DNA of 64,000 bases from the NCBI RefSeq assembly GCF_011075055.1, contig NC_058147.1, forward strand, positions 3,906,001 to 3,970,000, read 5' to 3'. Below, in pieces: positions 33,035 to 44,913 of the stretch (positions within the stretch are counted from its first letter, which is position 1; each line of letters starts with the position of its first letter). Both the position numbers and the translations under genes were made by a program. Origin of the DNA: Mangifera indica. Taxonomy: Eukaryota > Streptophyta > Magnoliopsida > Sapindales > Anacardiaceae. A model generated the notes under the pieces. That model worked only from the letters and a program-made list of their open reading frames with translations. It searched no databases and was not told the DNA's origin.

Positions 33035-36000
33035 GCGGTATTGAACTCTATGTAACCCTTTAAAAAACAGTGGGATTGCGGCCCCATATACAAAGTGAAC
33101 TCCATCCCACTTTCCCATGTCCAAGATAATTTATTTATTTTTTGAAGAATTCTTGTTCATTTGTCAAAGGATATATCTTCTACCTGTTATTAGTTGAAGA
33201 GTACACGATTAATTAGTTCAGGTGTATGCATATAATCTATTAACAAAAAATCCATAGTTCAAAACTTCTTACATTTGATGTCAAAATGAGCACCACAATT
33301 CGATCAAGATTCTGCCTAGCAACGGAATTGATAACTTGGCAGATTTCTAACTAGCTAACATAAGGGTGCAAACTTAAAGCTTTTTCGTAGGTGAAAATAG
33401 CAGTACAAGCAGAAACATGCCAAGGGAAAAGCAACTGAAGACAATATTTTTACCACAAAAGCAGCAAGAAAAATTATTTCATTCTGACTACATAAGGCTT
33501 CATATATAACAAGCCAATACAATTGATCACCACTCAGATTCAATCACATTTCAAATGGTTCAGATAAATCGCATTTAATCTTAACATTGGATACCTTAGA
33601 ACCAACAATGAAATACTGCATATCAAAAGCAGAAATATACGATCACCCAAAAGCATAACAGCATATAAAGAAAAAAACAAAAACAGAATCACCTCGAATC
33701 ATGCATGTATCTGGTGAATACAAAATCACCTTTGCAACATGCATGCACCTGATCTCTCTCTTTCATACAGCCTAAAATCATTCAATGCCTCCCCTCATGA
33801 TAGCCAGTATATAGCATAGGGTAGACTGACCTATTTCAGAACCTATAACAAGCAGCCCCTATAATTTGGCCTTCAAGACCTGATACAAAACAAACTACAT
33901 ACCCATCCAAAACGTTTGATGTATAATTGTCATATTCCGCCGGCCAAGAAGCACAGACTCAGGCCCCACAAACCTTGACTTTTGTCCAGCAAAGATGACC
34001 TACACATGACATAGTACATCATCCTAAAATTTGGGCTCTGCCCCCCTCTACAATCATTCTTCTTTATGAGAGTTTCCATCCAGTATCCATGAAGATTGTA
34101 AAATGTCTTTCACAAAAGAAAGGCTTACAGTACCCATTACATGGCTTAAGGCCCGGTAATGACTTTAGTAGGTTGCAAATTCTGTCTAGTCCTCATTTGT
34201 ATGCCACAAATTTGTTGTAAATAATTGGTGTTTATATTAATGATCCTGTTTTGAAGAAAAAAATTTATTCCGGCAAAGTAGTGATGCAAACTTTAACAAA
34301 CTATATCAGCCTACTAGCACATTTGACTCTTTATAGCTTGTTAAAAGCATAGTTCCCTAAGGCTTTGAAAGTTGACAACGAAGGAATAGTAGTCATCATC
34401 TTATTTATCATAAGAGTTAAAAGTTCACATGCCACCTTTAACAAGCAAACATAACATCATACATGAAATGAAGTTATGGTAGGGGGCCCTTGCAAACGAA
34501 CAACAAGAGGACTGCTTTGGTCGAACATGAAAAGGGTGGTTCTCCCAATGAAGGATTCCGAATCCAGAACCCAACATCTTATCCTAATAAACAGAGTTGA
34601 AACAAACCAAAAGAAACAACTAAAGAATAAAAACCAAGAACACTGCCTCACAAGGCTTACATGGACATTAAACCCAAGAAAGCAAGACTGTAAGCTAGCT
34701 TTAACAATTATCTTGAAGATGTCAGAAATTTCAGGACAGTACAATAATTTGAGAATTCAATGATCCAGTAACAAGAAAAATGGGACCAAAGGCAGTTTTC
34801 TCTTATCTTATTGATGTACCATGACAAAATTAAAAAATTTTATGATAAATGAAAGTAAGTTAGATCTGTCCAGTTGCAAAGCGAAATCACAAGATATATC
34901 TAAATAAGGATCAAACAAGAAAGCCCACCATCGATAATTTTGGCCATTAAAAACAGAAGATAAATAGTCAGTGCCACAAATAGTCAAGATGGCTAGTAAC
35001 TTGCTCGATGAAATTGCAAAAATTGATGTCAAATAATAGGAAAGGGCAATTGTTCAACCAAAGACAAGAAAACATAAACTTTGGTGGGCACCAACTAGAG
35101 AGAAAGAGATTATCTGAGGAAGCCAAGAAAGGAAACTACTGGTACTTCTTTAAATTTCCATCTGCAATTATTTAGGTTACTAAAATTGTTTAAGAAAACA
35201 TAAAATCTAACAACCAAACTAAGATATATACATATACAGGTTTCTATAACTTGGACAAAAGAGACAGAGAGAATAGATCATCATCACCACTCACTAATGA
35301 GAAAATACTAAATGCACTCTCTTTATCACTTTGCTACTCATTGTTTCACCCTCCTCTTAAAAAATAGACAAACGAATAATATATTACCAACTTGCTAACC
35401 TTTTTTATTTTTTTATAGTGTCACTTGGAGAGTAAAAATGAAAATGTTCCTACTAGTCTTCTATCCTATAAATCTATACATTAATTAGGTGTCTTTAATA
35501 TCTATCACTTTCCAACAACTAGCCAAAACACTGATCAAAGTGTTCCCTTCTATTGTTTTTGCAGAACAAGCAAATGTTATCAGGATAACAGCCTACATTA
35601 TTGGAACAACATTTACAGGCGCATCAGTAATTTCTCACTCGACCTCTGGCTTCGATCTTGATGAAAAAAATTATAGAAAAAAATCATAAATCAAGATCTT
35701 GCTTCTACCTTAAGCTAATTATCTACACATCCTTAAGCTGTTCAAATCGTATCACACAGTATAAACTATCAACTCACAATTATCAAAAGCAAACCACAAA
35801 CTTATCAAAACTCTATTGTCTTGTCCAAAGCACCACAAAGAATAATTTAAATTTCCGATACTTCAAGACATTTCAAAGAGATTTTGGAATACATAATAAA
35901 ATGGATGAAATCGACCATAGTTCTCCATCAGATACACTTCTCGAACGATAGATTAACATTCATTGATTTGAATTTGATTGCTAATAAATATAAAGCAAAC

Positions 36001-37797
36001 AATAAAATAAATGTGATATTTCATATTTTAAATGAGGTAAATTAGTGGCTTACGCTGTTTGATCCTGATTCCTAATTCCCTAGATCAATTCATCGATTGG
36101 AAGGCATACCTGAATTCCAGAAAACTTTGTCAGGCCATTTGCCCATCCCCTTTCTTCTCCGGTCGTGTTCTTTTACAGATTCGTATTTTTGTTTCTATTT
36201 TGGGTTGAAAGCTTATAATCTTTCTTATTATTCCTTTTGACCATCTTATCCATCCTAATTTTAATTTCACACACCTTAACCTTAACCTTACATCTTATCC
36301 AAAAAGTGAGTTTTGTTATACTTACGGGTTTAATAGATAGTGTCTCAGGGCGTGAAATGAGACATATAGGTGGGTCCACTAAAAAATATTAAAATATTAT
36401 TATTTAAAATTAACAATAATAAAAAAATTATAATTTAGTGAATTAACACACAAAAATACATAATCGACCCTACTAAGGGCTCATAAGGGCACTGTCTAAG
36501 GTTGTGCCTCGAGCCTTGTGTTTCTATCGACTTAGGTTAATCAGTTGGCACACCTAACTCTAGAGATATTGAAATAAACTTTTTTCTTATACATATATGG
36601 TACTACAGAGGAGAGTTTGAAATTCTATTAGAAAAACTTTTTCACCACCTTTATATATGAATCACCATGCTATTAACAATCTCATTAACTTACGTTTCAT
36701 GACTTTATTGATTTCAATTATCTTGCTCTATAATACTAATCAATAAAACTTTTGTTGACGACTCTCTATCTTATAGTACTACGCACCTCACTAGCGATTA
36801 AATTACATTTTCATTAGAGTAAACTTGCCTCACTAGCAATATGTTATTTGTAAAAATCCATACTCAAAAAGCAAAGCAACTTAGTCATTACAATTTATTT
36901 AAATATACATACCTTCTACCGTTATAGAAATCGATTAGACTTTACAGATATAATTTTTCAAGGTAAACTTCATAAACCATTGCACATTTTCGCTACCTCA
37001 ACATTGTGCTCTTCAAATCGCCTCTTCTTTTGAAGGTGATGTTACATTCACCCTATCATGGATGGGATCGATGATGAGAAGTGTGATGTCATAAGCTTAG
37101 CAAAACTGGGATCAATAAAACTATATGTAACTAATTTTAAGTATTGAATTAAATATTTATATAATATATCATCGTATGATTGTTTAAACAAAACAATTGT
37201 GATGGTGGTAAAGACTTGTCTGATTTTCTTAACAAACTAAAAATTAATTAATCTCAATATTCAAAACCAAAATTTAACACAACTAATGTTGAAATCACTG
37301 GTAAAATGAAAACAATGTCAGCAAATGAAGCGTTTTTTTTTTTATGTTTTACGAGTGTTTAATTCATTTATATGTGAATGATTTTATAGCATTTGCAAAA
37401 TGTCTTTTTTGCTTTTCCATATAACCTTTTTCATTAACAGATGAGGATAATGGGTAAATAAATGAACTTTTCAAATCTAAAGGTGAAAATTTGTTATTTT
37501 AACAAATTTCAAGTGAGAAGTATCATTCTACTATAATGTTATAAGTAGTTTAGATATATTTCGGGCCGACTTTGATGGGCTTGGATGTCAATAACGGACC
37601 AAGGCCTATGCCAACATGATTTTGGGCTTTGCCCATCTCTGGTAGCCACAATCATTTCACACGAATAAATGATCCCATCAAATTAATCAATTTCCATCCA
37701 ATTTAGATATATTCTTATTATGATAATTTAGCCTAAATAACAGAATAATTTTTTAATACATTCATTCTCTATCTATATATTTGTTTTATTTTTTAAT
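33035..37797. other. Intergenic DNA, possibly with an unrecognised or non-coding transcript
   Basis: 33300-36170 is of moderate AT content and lacks the MITE signatures around it. On the minus strand near 36.1 kb, ATG then GGCAAATGGCCTGAC leads to a donor-like CAG|GTATGC, which could be a first exon (MGKWPDKVFWNS), but no following exons of a known protein could be joined. 36310-37560 is ordinary AT-rich spacer. Confidence 0.3.
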
Positions 37798-38436
37798 GCC
37801 CAAAGGATTTATTCTCACCAACAGTTTATTGTATTCTCAAATTAATACTTTTTAACTATTAAAAATCTAAATATTTATTCATTGGATAGTTAAAATTAAT
37901 AGTACCAGTTAGTATTATATAGTTTCCTTTTAAATTTAAAAAATTATCAATTCCTCTCATAATTAAATTTTAAAATATTATATTTTCTCATAAGGACTTT
38001 TTCTTTTCCTCTATCCTTTTTCCGATGTCGCCACCAATTGGTTTTCTCTCTCTCTCATTTTGTGGTGTCTTCTTGTCATCACCGAATGTTTTGTCTGGTG
38101 ACAAAGATGAGAAGAAGACGTCTGAGAAGGGGAACAAAAGGAGAGGGAGAGAGAACTAGTAAGTGATAGTATCAAAAAAAGAAGAGAGAAAAAAATAAAT
38201 TTTATAGAAAAAATATAATATTTTAAAGTTTTATTCTAAAAAATTGTTATTTTTTAAATTTAAGAGATAAATAGATAATATTTTATTATTTTTACTATTT
38301 AATAATAATTTTATCATTAAAATTTAACTAATTTTATTAATTTTAATTATTTATAGGTATATATTTAAATTTTTAATAGATAAAAAATATTAACGTGGGA
38401 ATTTAATAAACTTTGCATGGGGATAAGCCCTTGGCC
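37798..38436. mobile_element. Mutator-like palindromic element
   Basis: The left end GCCCAAAGGATTTATTCTC pairs with the right end GGCCAAGGGCTTATCCCC on the other strand. The arms match for more than 100 bp (AGTTTATT, TATTAAAAAT, TTAAAATTAATA). The interior carries CTCTCTCTC and GAGAGGGAGAGAGAA in inverted order. The arms are of the same family as the element at 2885-3770. No target duplication is evident. Confidence 0.68.
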
Positions 38437-38474
38437 TTAAACTAGTACTCTATTGTGATCAATTCAATGGCCGC

Positions 38475-39206
38475 TAGGGATGATAATTTGGGCTTGATTT
38501 TAGGGGCCCCGACACAAACGGGGAGGGGATTCCCTAATAAAAATCGGGAAAGGGGCGGGGATGGGGATGAAAAAAATCTCCATAATCGGGGACAGAAATA
38601 CATATGTCCCCGCCCCCGCCTCGTCCCGTCCCGTCCTGTCCCCACCCCACCCCCCTCCCTCCCTTAAATCTAATATATTAATATAATAATTTCTAGTATA
38701 TTTTAATTAATTTAATATTTTTAATTACAAATTCGTTAGTATCTCCTATGTAAGTTGCTTTTAAATTAATTTTACTTTTAAAATTGATTATTGCAAGTTA
38801 GTTTTTAAAATATTGCTTCATATCAACATGAAGAATTAATGATAATATCAACATGAAGAGCTACTAATGAAAAGATTGATTATTACATATTGTTAAATTT
38901 TGTGAAAACTTTATATTTGAACTAAAATAACAATAAATATTTTGTAGCTCTTGTAGCAAGTGATATTTTGGAAAAATATGATTTATTTTATTTATTAAAA
39001 TATATGAAGGAATTAAAATTTATATTTACGGGTATAAAGAGGGGATTTTTCCTCACGAGAATGGAGAGGAGATTTTTTCCCGTGAGGATGAAAAGAAGAT
39101 TTTCCTTCGTAGTGAGAAAATGAAGATTATTTGTTATCCCCATAACGGGAATGGGCCGGGAACGGGGATTGATATCCCCTCCCGGTCCCTCTCCGTCGCC
39201 ATCCCA
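38475..39206. mobile_element. hAT-type non-autonomous element with GC-rich ends
   Basis: It starts TAGGGATGATAATTTGGG. The right end on the other strand starts TGGGATGGCGACGGAG. The flanks ATGGCCGC (38467-38474) and GTGGCTGC (39207-39214) agree at 6 of 8 positions with only transitions, fitting an aged 8-bp target duplication. GC-rich subterminal runs of GGGGA/TCCCC words surround an AT-rich core. It lies about 480 bp upstream of the IRX9H-type start codon, so it borders that promoter. Confidence 0.72.
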
Positions 39207-39567
39207 GTGGCTGCACACCAAGAACATAATTTTATACATTTGGCAAGTTAATTTGCTCATTGCTCAATGTTTGTTGGAGGCTTGGCGCAATTACCACTCT
39301 CACAAAACCAGGACCCCGTACACTTCCCTCCGAAATCAGCCACGTACATTTCACTAAACGCGTAACTTAGAATAAACAAATGTTCTGTCCAGCTGGAGCG
39401 TACTGCGCACCCAACTCATCGTTACTCTTTTCTTTCAATTCAAACTCAAATACCCAGCCCGAACTGCCCTCTCTAGATCTCAGCCCTCAGCCGCCCGGCC
39501 TCTCTCTCCGTTTATCTTGATTGTACTATTTGATTGTCGGCGTTGCAATTCAATTATACGCCTAAAA

Positions 39568-39609
39568 ATGGAAACTAAATTCAGACTCACTAAGCTCGCT
39601 TTGCCTTGA
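39568..39609 (+). promoter_or_regulatory. Possible upstream ORF 1 of the IRX9H-type gene
   Basis: 13 codons from an ATG at 39568 (METKFRLTKLALP) to TGA, 78 nt before the main start. It counts only if the transcript begins upstream of it; no clear TATA box fixes this. Confidence 0.3.
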
Positions 39610-39651
39610 CTTCCTAGTTAATTCAAATCTTCTGCTTTCTCTAGGTTTTTA

Positions 39652-39672
39652 ATGTCCGGCCATGTGATTTAG
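39652..39672 (+). promoter_or_regulatory. Possible upstream ORF 2 of the IRX9H-type gene
   Basis: Six codons (MSGHVI) closed by TAG at 39670-39672, only 15 nt before the main ATG at 39688. Reinitiation after so short a gap would be inefficient, so this could lower translation. Confidence 0.35.
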
Positions 39673-39687
39673 CATCCACCAAATCAG

Positions 39688-42010
39688 ATGGCCTCGATCC
39701 GCCGAACTCTTTCTCCACCGTATCACGATCGTTCCTACCAAAATGGTTTCAGCTCTACATTTCCAGCCGCTAATTCACCTTCTCACAGGCTCTTACATAA
39801 TGGTAAATATTCCTCATCGCCAATGAACTCACTCACCGTCAACCTCTGTCGATTCTTTTCATCTCGTAAATCATGGAGAAAATCTCTCTACCGGTTTCTT
39901 CTATTCTTCCTGGTCGGTGTTGTGTTAGGCATGAGTCGTTTGACACCCTTTGGTCACGTGACGGAGATTGAAAATCACGACGTGTTTTTTGAGATCAAGC
40001 CGCCGCACGTGAACGTGCAATTTGACAGTGATAACACCGAGCGTATGAGCTGGCGTGAAGAAGTCGTTCTGAATACGGTGAGTTTCGGAGTAGAAAAGAA
40101 AAACGAATCCGAATCGATTGACAATTACAAATACAGATACGATTTCGTATCGAGAAAGCAATTAATTGTGATAACACCAACGTACAACCGCGCAATGCAA
40201 GCGTATTTTTTAAACAGATTGTCGCAGGTTTTGAGGCTTGTACAGCCGCCGGTGCTGTGGATAGTGGTCGAGGAAAATGCGGCGTCGTTTGAGACAGCGG
40301 AGATGCTGAGAAAAACAGGGGTTATGTATAGACACTTGGTTTGTCAAAAGAATTCGAGCAATGTGAAAGATAGGGGGGTTCATCAGAGGAATGTGGGTTT
40401 AGAGCATATCGAAAGGCATAGACTTGATGGGATCGTGTATTTTGCAGATGATGATAATGTCTACACCATTGACTTGTTTGAGAGCCTGAGAGAAATCAGG
40501 TATATTTTGTTTCTCTAAACTGAGTTTCTTACATGCTATATTCAGAGAAAAGATATTAAAGATATGGATATATTAACAAACTGTAGTTGTCAAGTTTATT
40601 TTGCTAAAAGGGTAATTCCACATAAAATGTGTAGTCTGACATGTTGGTCACATGTAACATTTTAACTGTTATAGCATTGTGTTTTGCATTGCTTAATTCA
40701 ATTGGTGGATGTAACTAATATGCGTGCCTATGGACATGAGAAGTACATGTTGATTGGCAAAGTAAACAATTTCTTGAATTATTGAGCGCTTTAACTAAAA
40801 TATTTATGAAATTACATGTTGGATATGTAGTATTGGATATTTGAAACTGCCTTAACTATAGATTACCTCTGCCTCGAATCTTTCGTTTTGGGATTAATTC
40901 TGCATCATCTTCTTTAGGGACAGCTATTCCACTTGTTTGTTCTTTTGAATATTATTGATTATCACTTTATTCATGGTTTGTTTCAATAATTTATACATTG
41001 TGATTATTTGCGTTTCATGTTGCTCACAAGGATAACAATAGTGTAAATGGAACTTTCTCTGTTTTGGTCTCTTACTGTTGTTATTGAAATGATATACTGT
41101 GTCATTGTGGTGTTGCTTTTTGTTCTTGATATTACCAAAATACTGGCCTTACTTTGGGTTTGCTTTTCCCATCCACCCTATACTGGTCTGCGTTTAGTTA
41201 TGTGATCTTTAAGCATTCATATGACTTGTGACATGATTTGCTTGATTTGGGGTTTTAAAACATTGGCATCTGTACTTAATTATATTAAACTAGTGGTTAG
41301 AGTATTTTGGGCACCTAGCAAGCCTTCTGAGGCTTGAATGGATTTGTTGCCTGGTTTATACAACTTATATTCTTATAAGTCATAGGTCACACACAATAAC
41401 TTGAAAATCTGTAAATGCTGCAAATTAATTTGTATTTCTTCAACTTCCTCTTGATGTTTGCCCTTTGGTGCAGCCGATTTGGCACTTGGCCTGTTGGCAT
41501 GCTTGCGCAAAGCAAAAACAAGGCAATTTTAGAAGGTCCTGTATGCAATGGAAGCCAAGTTATTGGGTGGCACACAAATGAGAAGAGCAAAAGGCTTCGT
41601 AGGTTTCATGTTGATATGTCCGGATTTGCTTTTAACAGCACTATCTTGTGGGATCCTAAGAGATGGAAGCGCCCTTTTCGAAATCCCATTCGGCAGTTAG
41701 ACACAGCGAAGGAGGGTTTCCAAGTATAAATCTTTTCATTCTAGTTTATCAAGATTTTTTTAACGGTCTAAATTCTAATTTGTTTAAATTATTACGAGCA
41801 ATAGTTGAATTTTGTTCACCAACATTGTGTTTTCTACAGGAGACCACATTTATAGAACAAGTGGTGGAAGATGAACGCCAGATGGAAGGTACACCACCGG
41901 GTTGTTCAAAAATATTGAACTGGCACCTTCATTTGAACACGCGCAATCTTGCTTATCCCAGAGGATGGCTGCTTCAGAAACACCTTGATACTGTTCTCCC
42001 CATTAATTGA
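39688..42010 (+). CDS. IRX9H: Family GT43 glycosyltransferase of xylan synthesis, IRX9H type
   Basis: Three exons: 39688-40499, 41474-41723 and 41840-42010, giving 410 aa in consistent phase. It is a type II Golgi membrane protein: a cytosolic N-terminus starting [20 protein letters not shown], one TM helix at about 67-85, then the GT43 domain from [14 protein letters not shown]. Seen in the domain: [45 protein letters not shown], the DxD-type metal site FADDDNVY (253-256), [48 protein letters not shown] and [17 protein letters not shown]9H/I9H acts with IRX14-type and IRX10-type partners to elongate the xylan backbone, with xylosyl transfer from UDP-xylose. The [10 protein letters not shown] start separates it from IRX9 and IRX14. 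Confidence 0.95.
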
Positions 42011-43390
42011 TGTGACTGCAATTCTGCAATTTTCATGCAGCCTCAGATGGGTAAGATTTTCTAAGTTGTCCCTCAGCAGCATTTAGAATTTTAACATTCA
42101 CAAGTTTCAACATTGTCAGTCGGAAAATTTAGCTTCTGAATTTTTTTTTCCAAAAATAAAGCCATTTTGCCATTGTACCTGTTCATTCTCTTTATAGGGG
42201 GAGACAAGGAAAAAAAACTAGTAGGAAAAAAATTAGAATGTTTATTTTTTGATAAAAGGGTCATATCTCATACAGACAGGTGACTTTTCGAAAGGATTCT
42301 TTAGTCAATTGTTTCTAACTCGTGCCTTTTCATGACAGCCATTGTTTTTTGTTTCTGTGGCCAGTCCTCCTGAGCAATTGTTGCTTCATGTGTGCTACAA
42401 ATGGGACACAGCCACTCAGCTAGGTAGTAATGACAAAGAAACAGAAATTTATGATTGTACATGTACAATTTTCATAGCTTGATATTCTTTCACAAGTGAG
42501 ATTTTGTACTAGTCGAGAAGTACTGGTGTTTAGTTTTGGGGCGTTTTAATTGCTCTATCTCACAAAACTAAACACTGCAACTCTAGAAAATTGAAGGTTT
42601 TCTCTCTGAGCAATGTCGTGAAATCAGCCTTTACTCTTAAGTTCAATCAAATCAGGAAAAGCCAACTTGCCGTGCAATTGAAAAAATTTCAGATTCTTAC
42701 ACTTTCTCATCACCAGGATTCTACCCGTTTTTATCTTTTATTTTTTAAAAAGTGTATTCTATTATAGATATAATACATAACTTTTTATATGAAAAATTAA
42801 GTTTTTGATATATAATACGATGTATAATTCAAACTACTATGATTAGACTATGATGGAAGTAAATCGTGCTCATGGACGCGCACTAAGCCCATGATAAACG
42901 ATCAAGTTAACAAAGAAGGATGATGATTGTATTGTAATGTAAAACTCAAAACTCTGTTCACTGGTAAACAGAAAAATTATGAGTTTAAGGGTTCCTTTTC
43001 ACAGAAGATAACTAAACAATTTGTTGACTTAGATGCCATCATATCATGTATCAATATCTCAACCTCTCTTTCTCAAAAGTCAGGTGTGAGACTGAAATCG
43101 TAATATAAACAGTGGAGTTTTTCTATACAAATCAACATCGGGCTGATGAGGCTTGAGTTCCAAATGCAGTTTCATTTTCTGGGTCTTTCATCTGCTCAAT
43201 TTTTCTCAAATAAAGTCCGGTTAGACAAGATAGCATCAAATCAAAAGAATAAAAATCGAGGCAGCAAAGATATTTTTAATCCGTCATAAACTCATCCAGA
43301 TCTTAGTTTCTAAGGTCAAGATCAAGATTTCTAGATTCCATCATCTCTTGAAGAGGTCTTTCAACAGAAACCAAAAGAGAATGTCCATAC
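42011..43390. other. Spacer downstream of the IRX9H-type gene
   Basis: 42011-42550 is 3' UTR-like sequence. No further exon of the symplekin-like gene was found here. An open stretch at 43131-43213 on the minus strand (ends ETAFGTQASSARC) resembles nothing I recognise. Confidence 0.35.
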
Positions 43391-44907
43391 CTCCAATGCA
43401 ATTGAAAAGGCAGCATCCTTAAAGCTAACCGTCCACGTCCAAAGTTCTTCTAGCCACCGCTCTACTTTACGATGCCAATGAAACTATATTTACAAAATAA
43501 GCATTAAAATTACACATTTGCTATAAGAATCAAGCAATTTATAAACTACAACCAAAGTAAAAGAGAGGGGAAAGATCAATCTATAATATACGAAGCCAAG
43601 TTTACTCGATATAAAGCGATAAGCAAAGATGAGTTTGAGGTAGAATTATCCAACCATAGTTTACAAAAAATTTTCAAACAAAGCAACATATACTCATAAT
43701 CTCCATCAATCATCCTTCGTGTATTCTACTTTCCCTTAATAACTTCCGATATTTCATCAATCCTCCACTTGGTAACACATATATTGTAATATATAGAAAA
43801 AGCAGAAGAATTGTAGAAGCTCGATAAGATTGTTCTTCTCAACACACACACAGATTCATAGACAAAATGACCATATAGGAGACCATTCACTTATTATTAA
43901 ATAACATTTTATTCATTAAATTACTGAATGAAGCCAAAATCGATCCATTATCATTTGGAAATAAAACCCCAAATTATTCAAACTTCAACCATAAAAAATA
44001 TAAAAGAATGGAAAACTTTAATAACTACATTATTTGTTATTCAGAATTATTACAAAATATTTTTTTGTATAGCATGGAAAAAATTATGAAGATAATAACA
44101 AGTCTTGAGAAGCAGAGAGAAACCTGTAATGCTGTATCCTCTAGAAAACGGCAAAAGAAATTCGTGCCAGTAACAATAGATTGCTTTGCAACAATAGAGT
44201 CGCCATCACTAAAAAATGCTAACAAAACAGGCATTAGAATATAAGAATGCTCCATTGCTTTCAACCCAACACCTTCAATTGTCCCGAAACCCATAATAAA
44301 GGAAAGCACAGGACTCTTGAGTTACAAAGGCAAAAACAAGTGACACATAAAAAAGGCAAATAAGATAGTGCCGAAACCATGAAGTTTGTCATGCCAATGC
44401 TGTATGCTGGTACACGAATCTACTACAAAGTATAACCCACAAAAATACTATAACAAACTCCATTACATGGGTGAGAAGCGGTCTGTGCAACTGAAAGTAA
44501 TGCAGAAAATGAAGTTTGAATGTCATCAACAAATAACTCGTAAATTTTCCACTGAGTGAAAAAACTCGTAAATTTCGCAAAGATATTCTTAAAAGCCTCT
44601 CTAACCAAACAATTACAACTTGAAATGAACAATATAACCGGACTTTCAACAAATATAAGGTTAGAAACTGTCGAATAGTACGAATTAAGGTTTAGTTAAC
44701 TCTCTCGATAAGACATTTTGGAACGAGAGTTTCAGGAGAAGATTGAAGCTCGACCAAGTAAGGGAAGAGTTCAGCCGCTAAAGACGGGTCAGCAGACGAC
44801 AAAATACTTCTGACCTGCTTTAGAGAAGAGAGCTTGAAAGCCAGATCGCCGTGGTTGTTTGCGGCGGCAAGAAGTGAGAGTGCTTGGCGTCCAGAACGCA
44901 CGGCAAT
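43391..44907 (-). pseudogene. Broken 5' fragment of a symplekin-like (mRNA 3'-processing) gene
   Basis: Three blocks match the N-terminus of plant symplekin-like proteins: 44701-44907 (ALSLLAAANNHGDLAFKLSS, ADPSLAAELFPYLVELQS), 44124-44282 (GLKAMEHSYILMPVLLAF, SIVAKQSIVTGTNFFC) and 43391-43483 (KVERWLEELWTW, then SIALE before a GTATGG donor). Symplekin scaffolds the cleavage/polyadenylation complex and is over 1000 aa long; here the remaining exons are missing before the IRX9H-type gene. The expected start codon is ATT (44905-44907), preceded closely by an in-frame TAA, and the acceptor before the second block lacks AG. This is therefore a truncated remnant, not an active gene. In Arabidopsis a symplekin-like gene adjoins IRX9H (from memory), so this is decay in place. 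Confidence 0.78.
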
Positions 44908-44913
44908 CTTCAA

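Noticed and set aside
34457..34763. Two antiparallel frames of 95 codons over the same bases
   Set aside because: Mutually exclusive, without motif, homology or splice context.
34808..35032. Minus-strand frame with NGQNYRWWAFLFDPYLD, loosely like Copia gag
   Set aside because: Too short and isolated; no zinc knuckle, protease or neighbouring pol sequence supports it.
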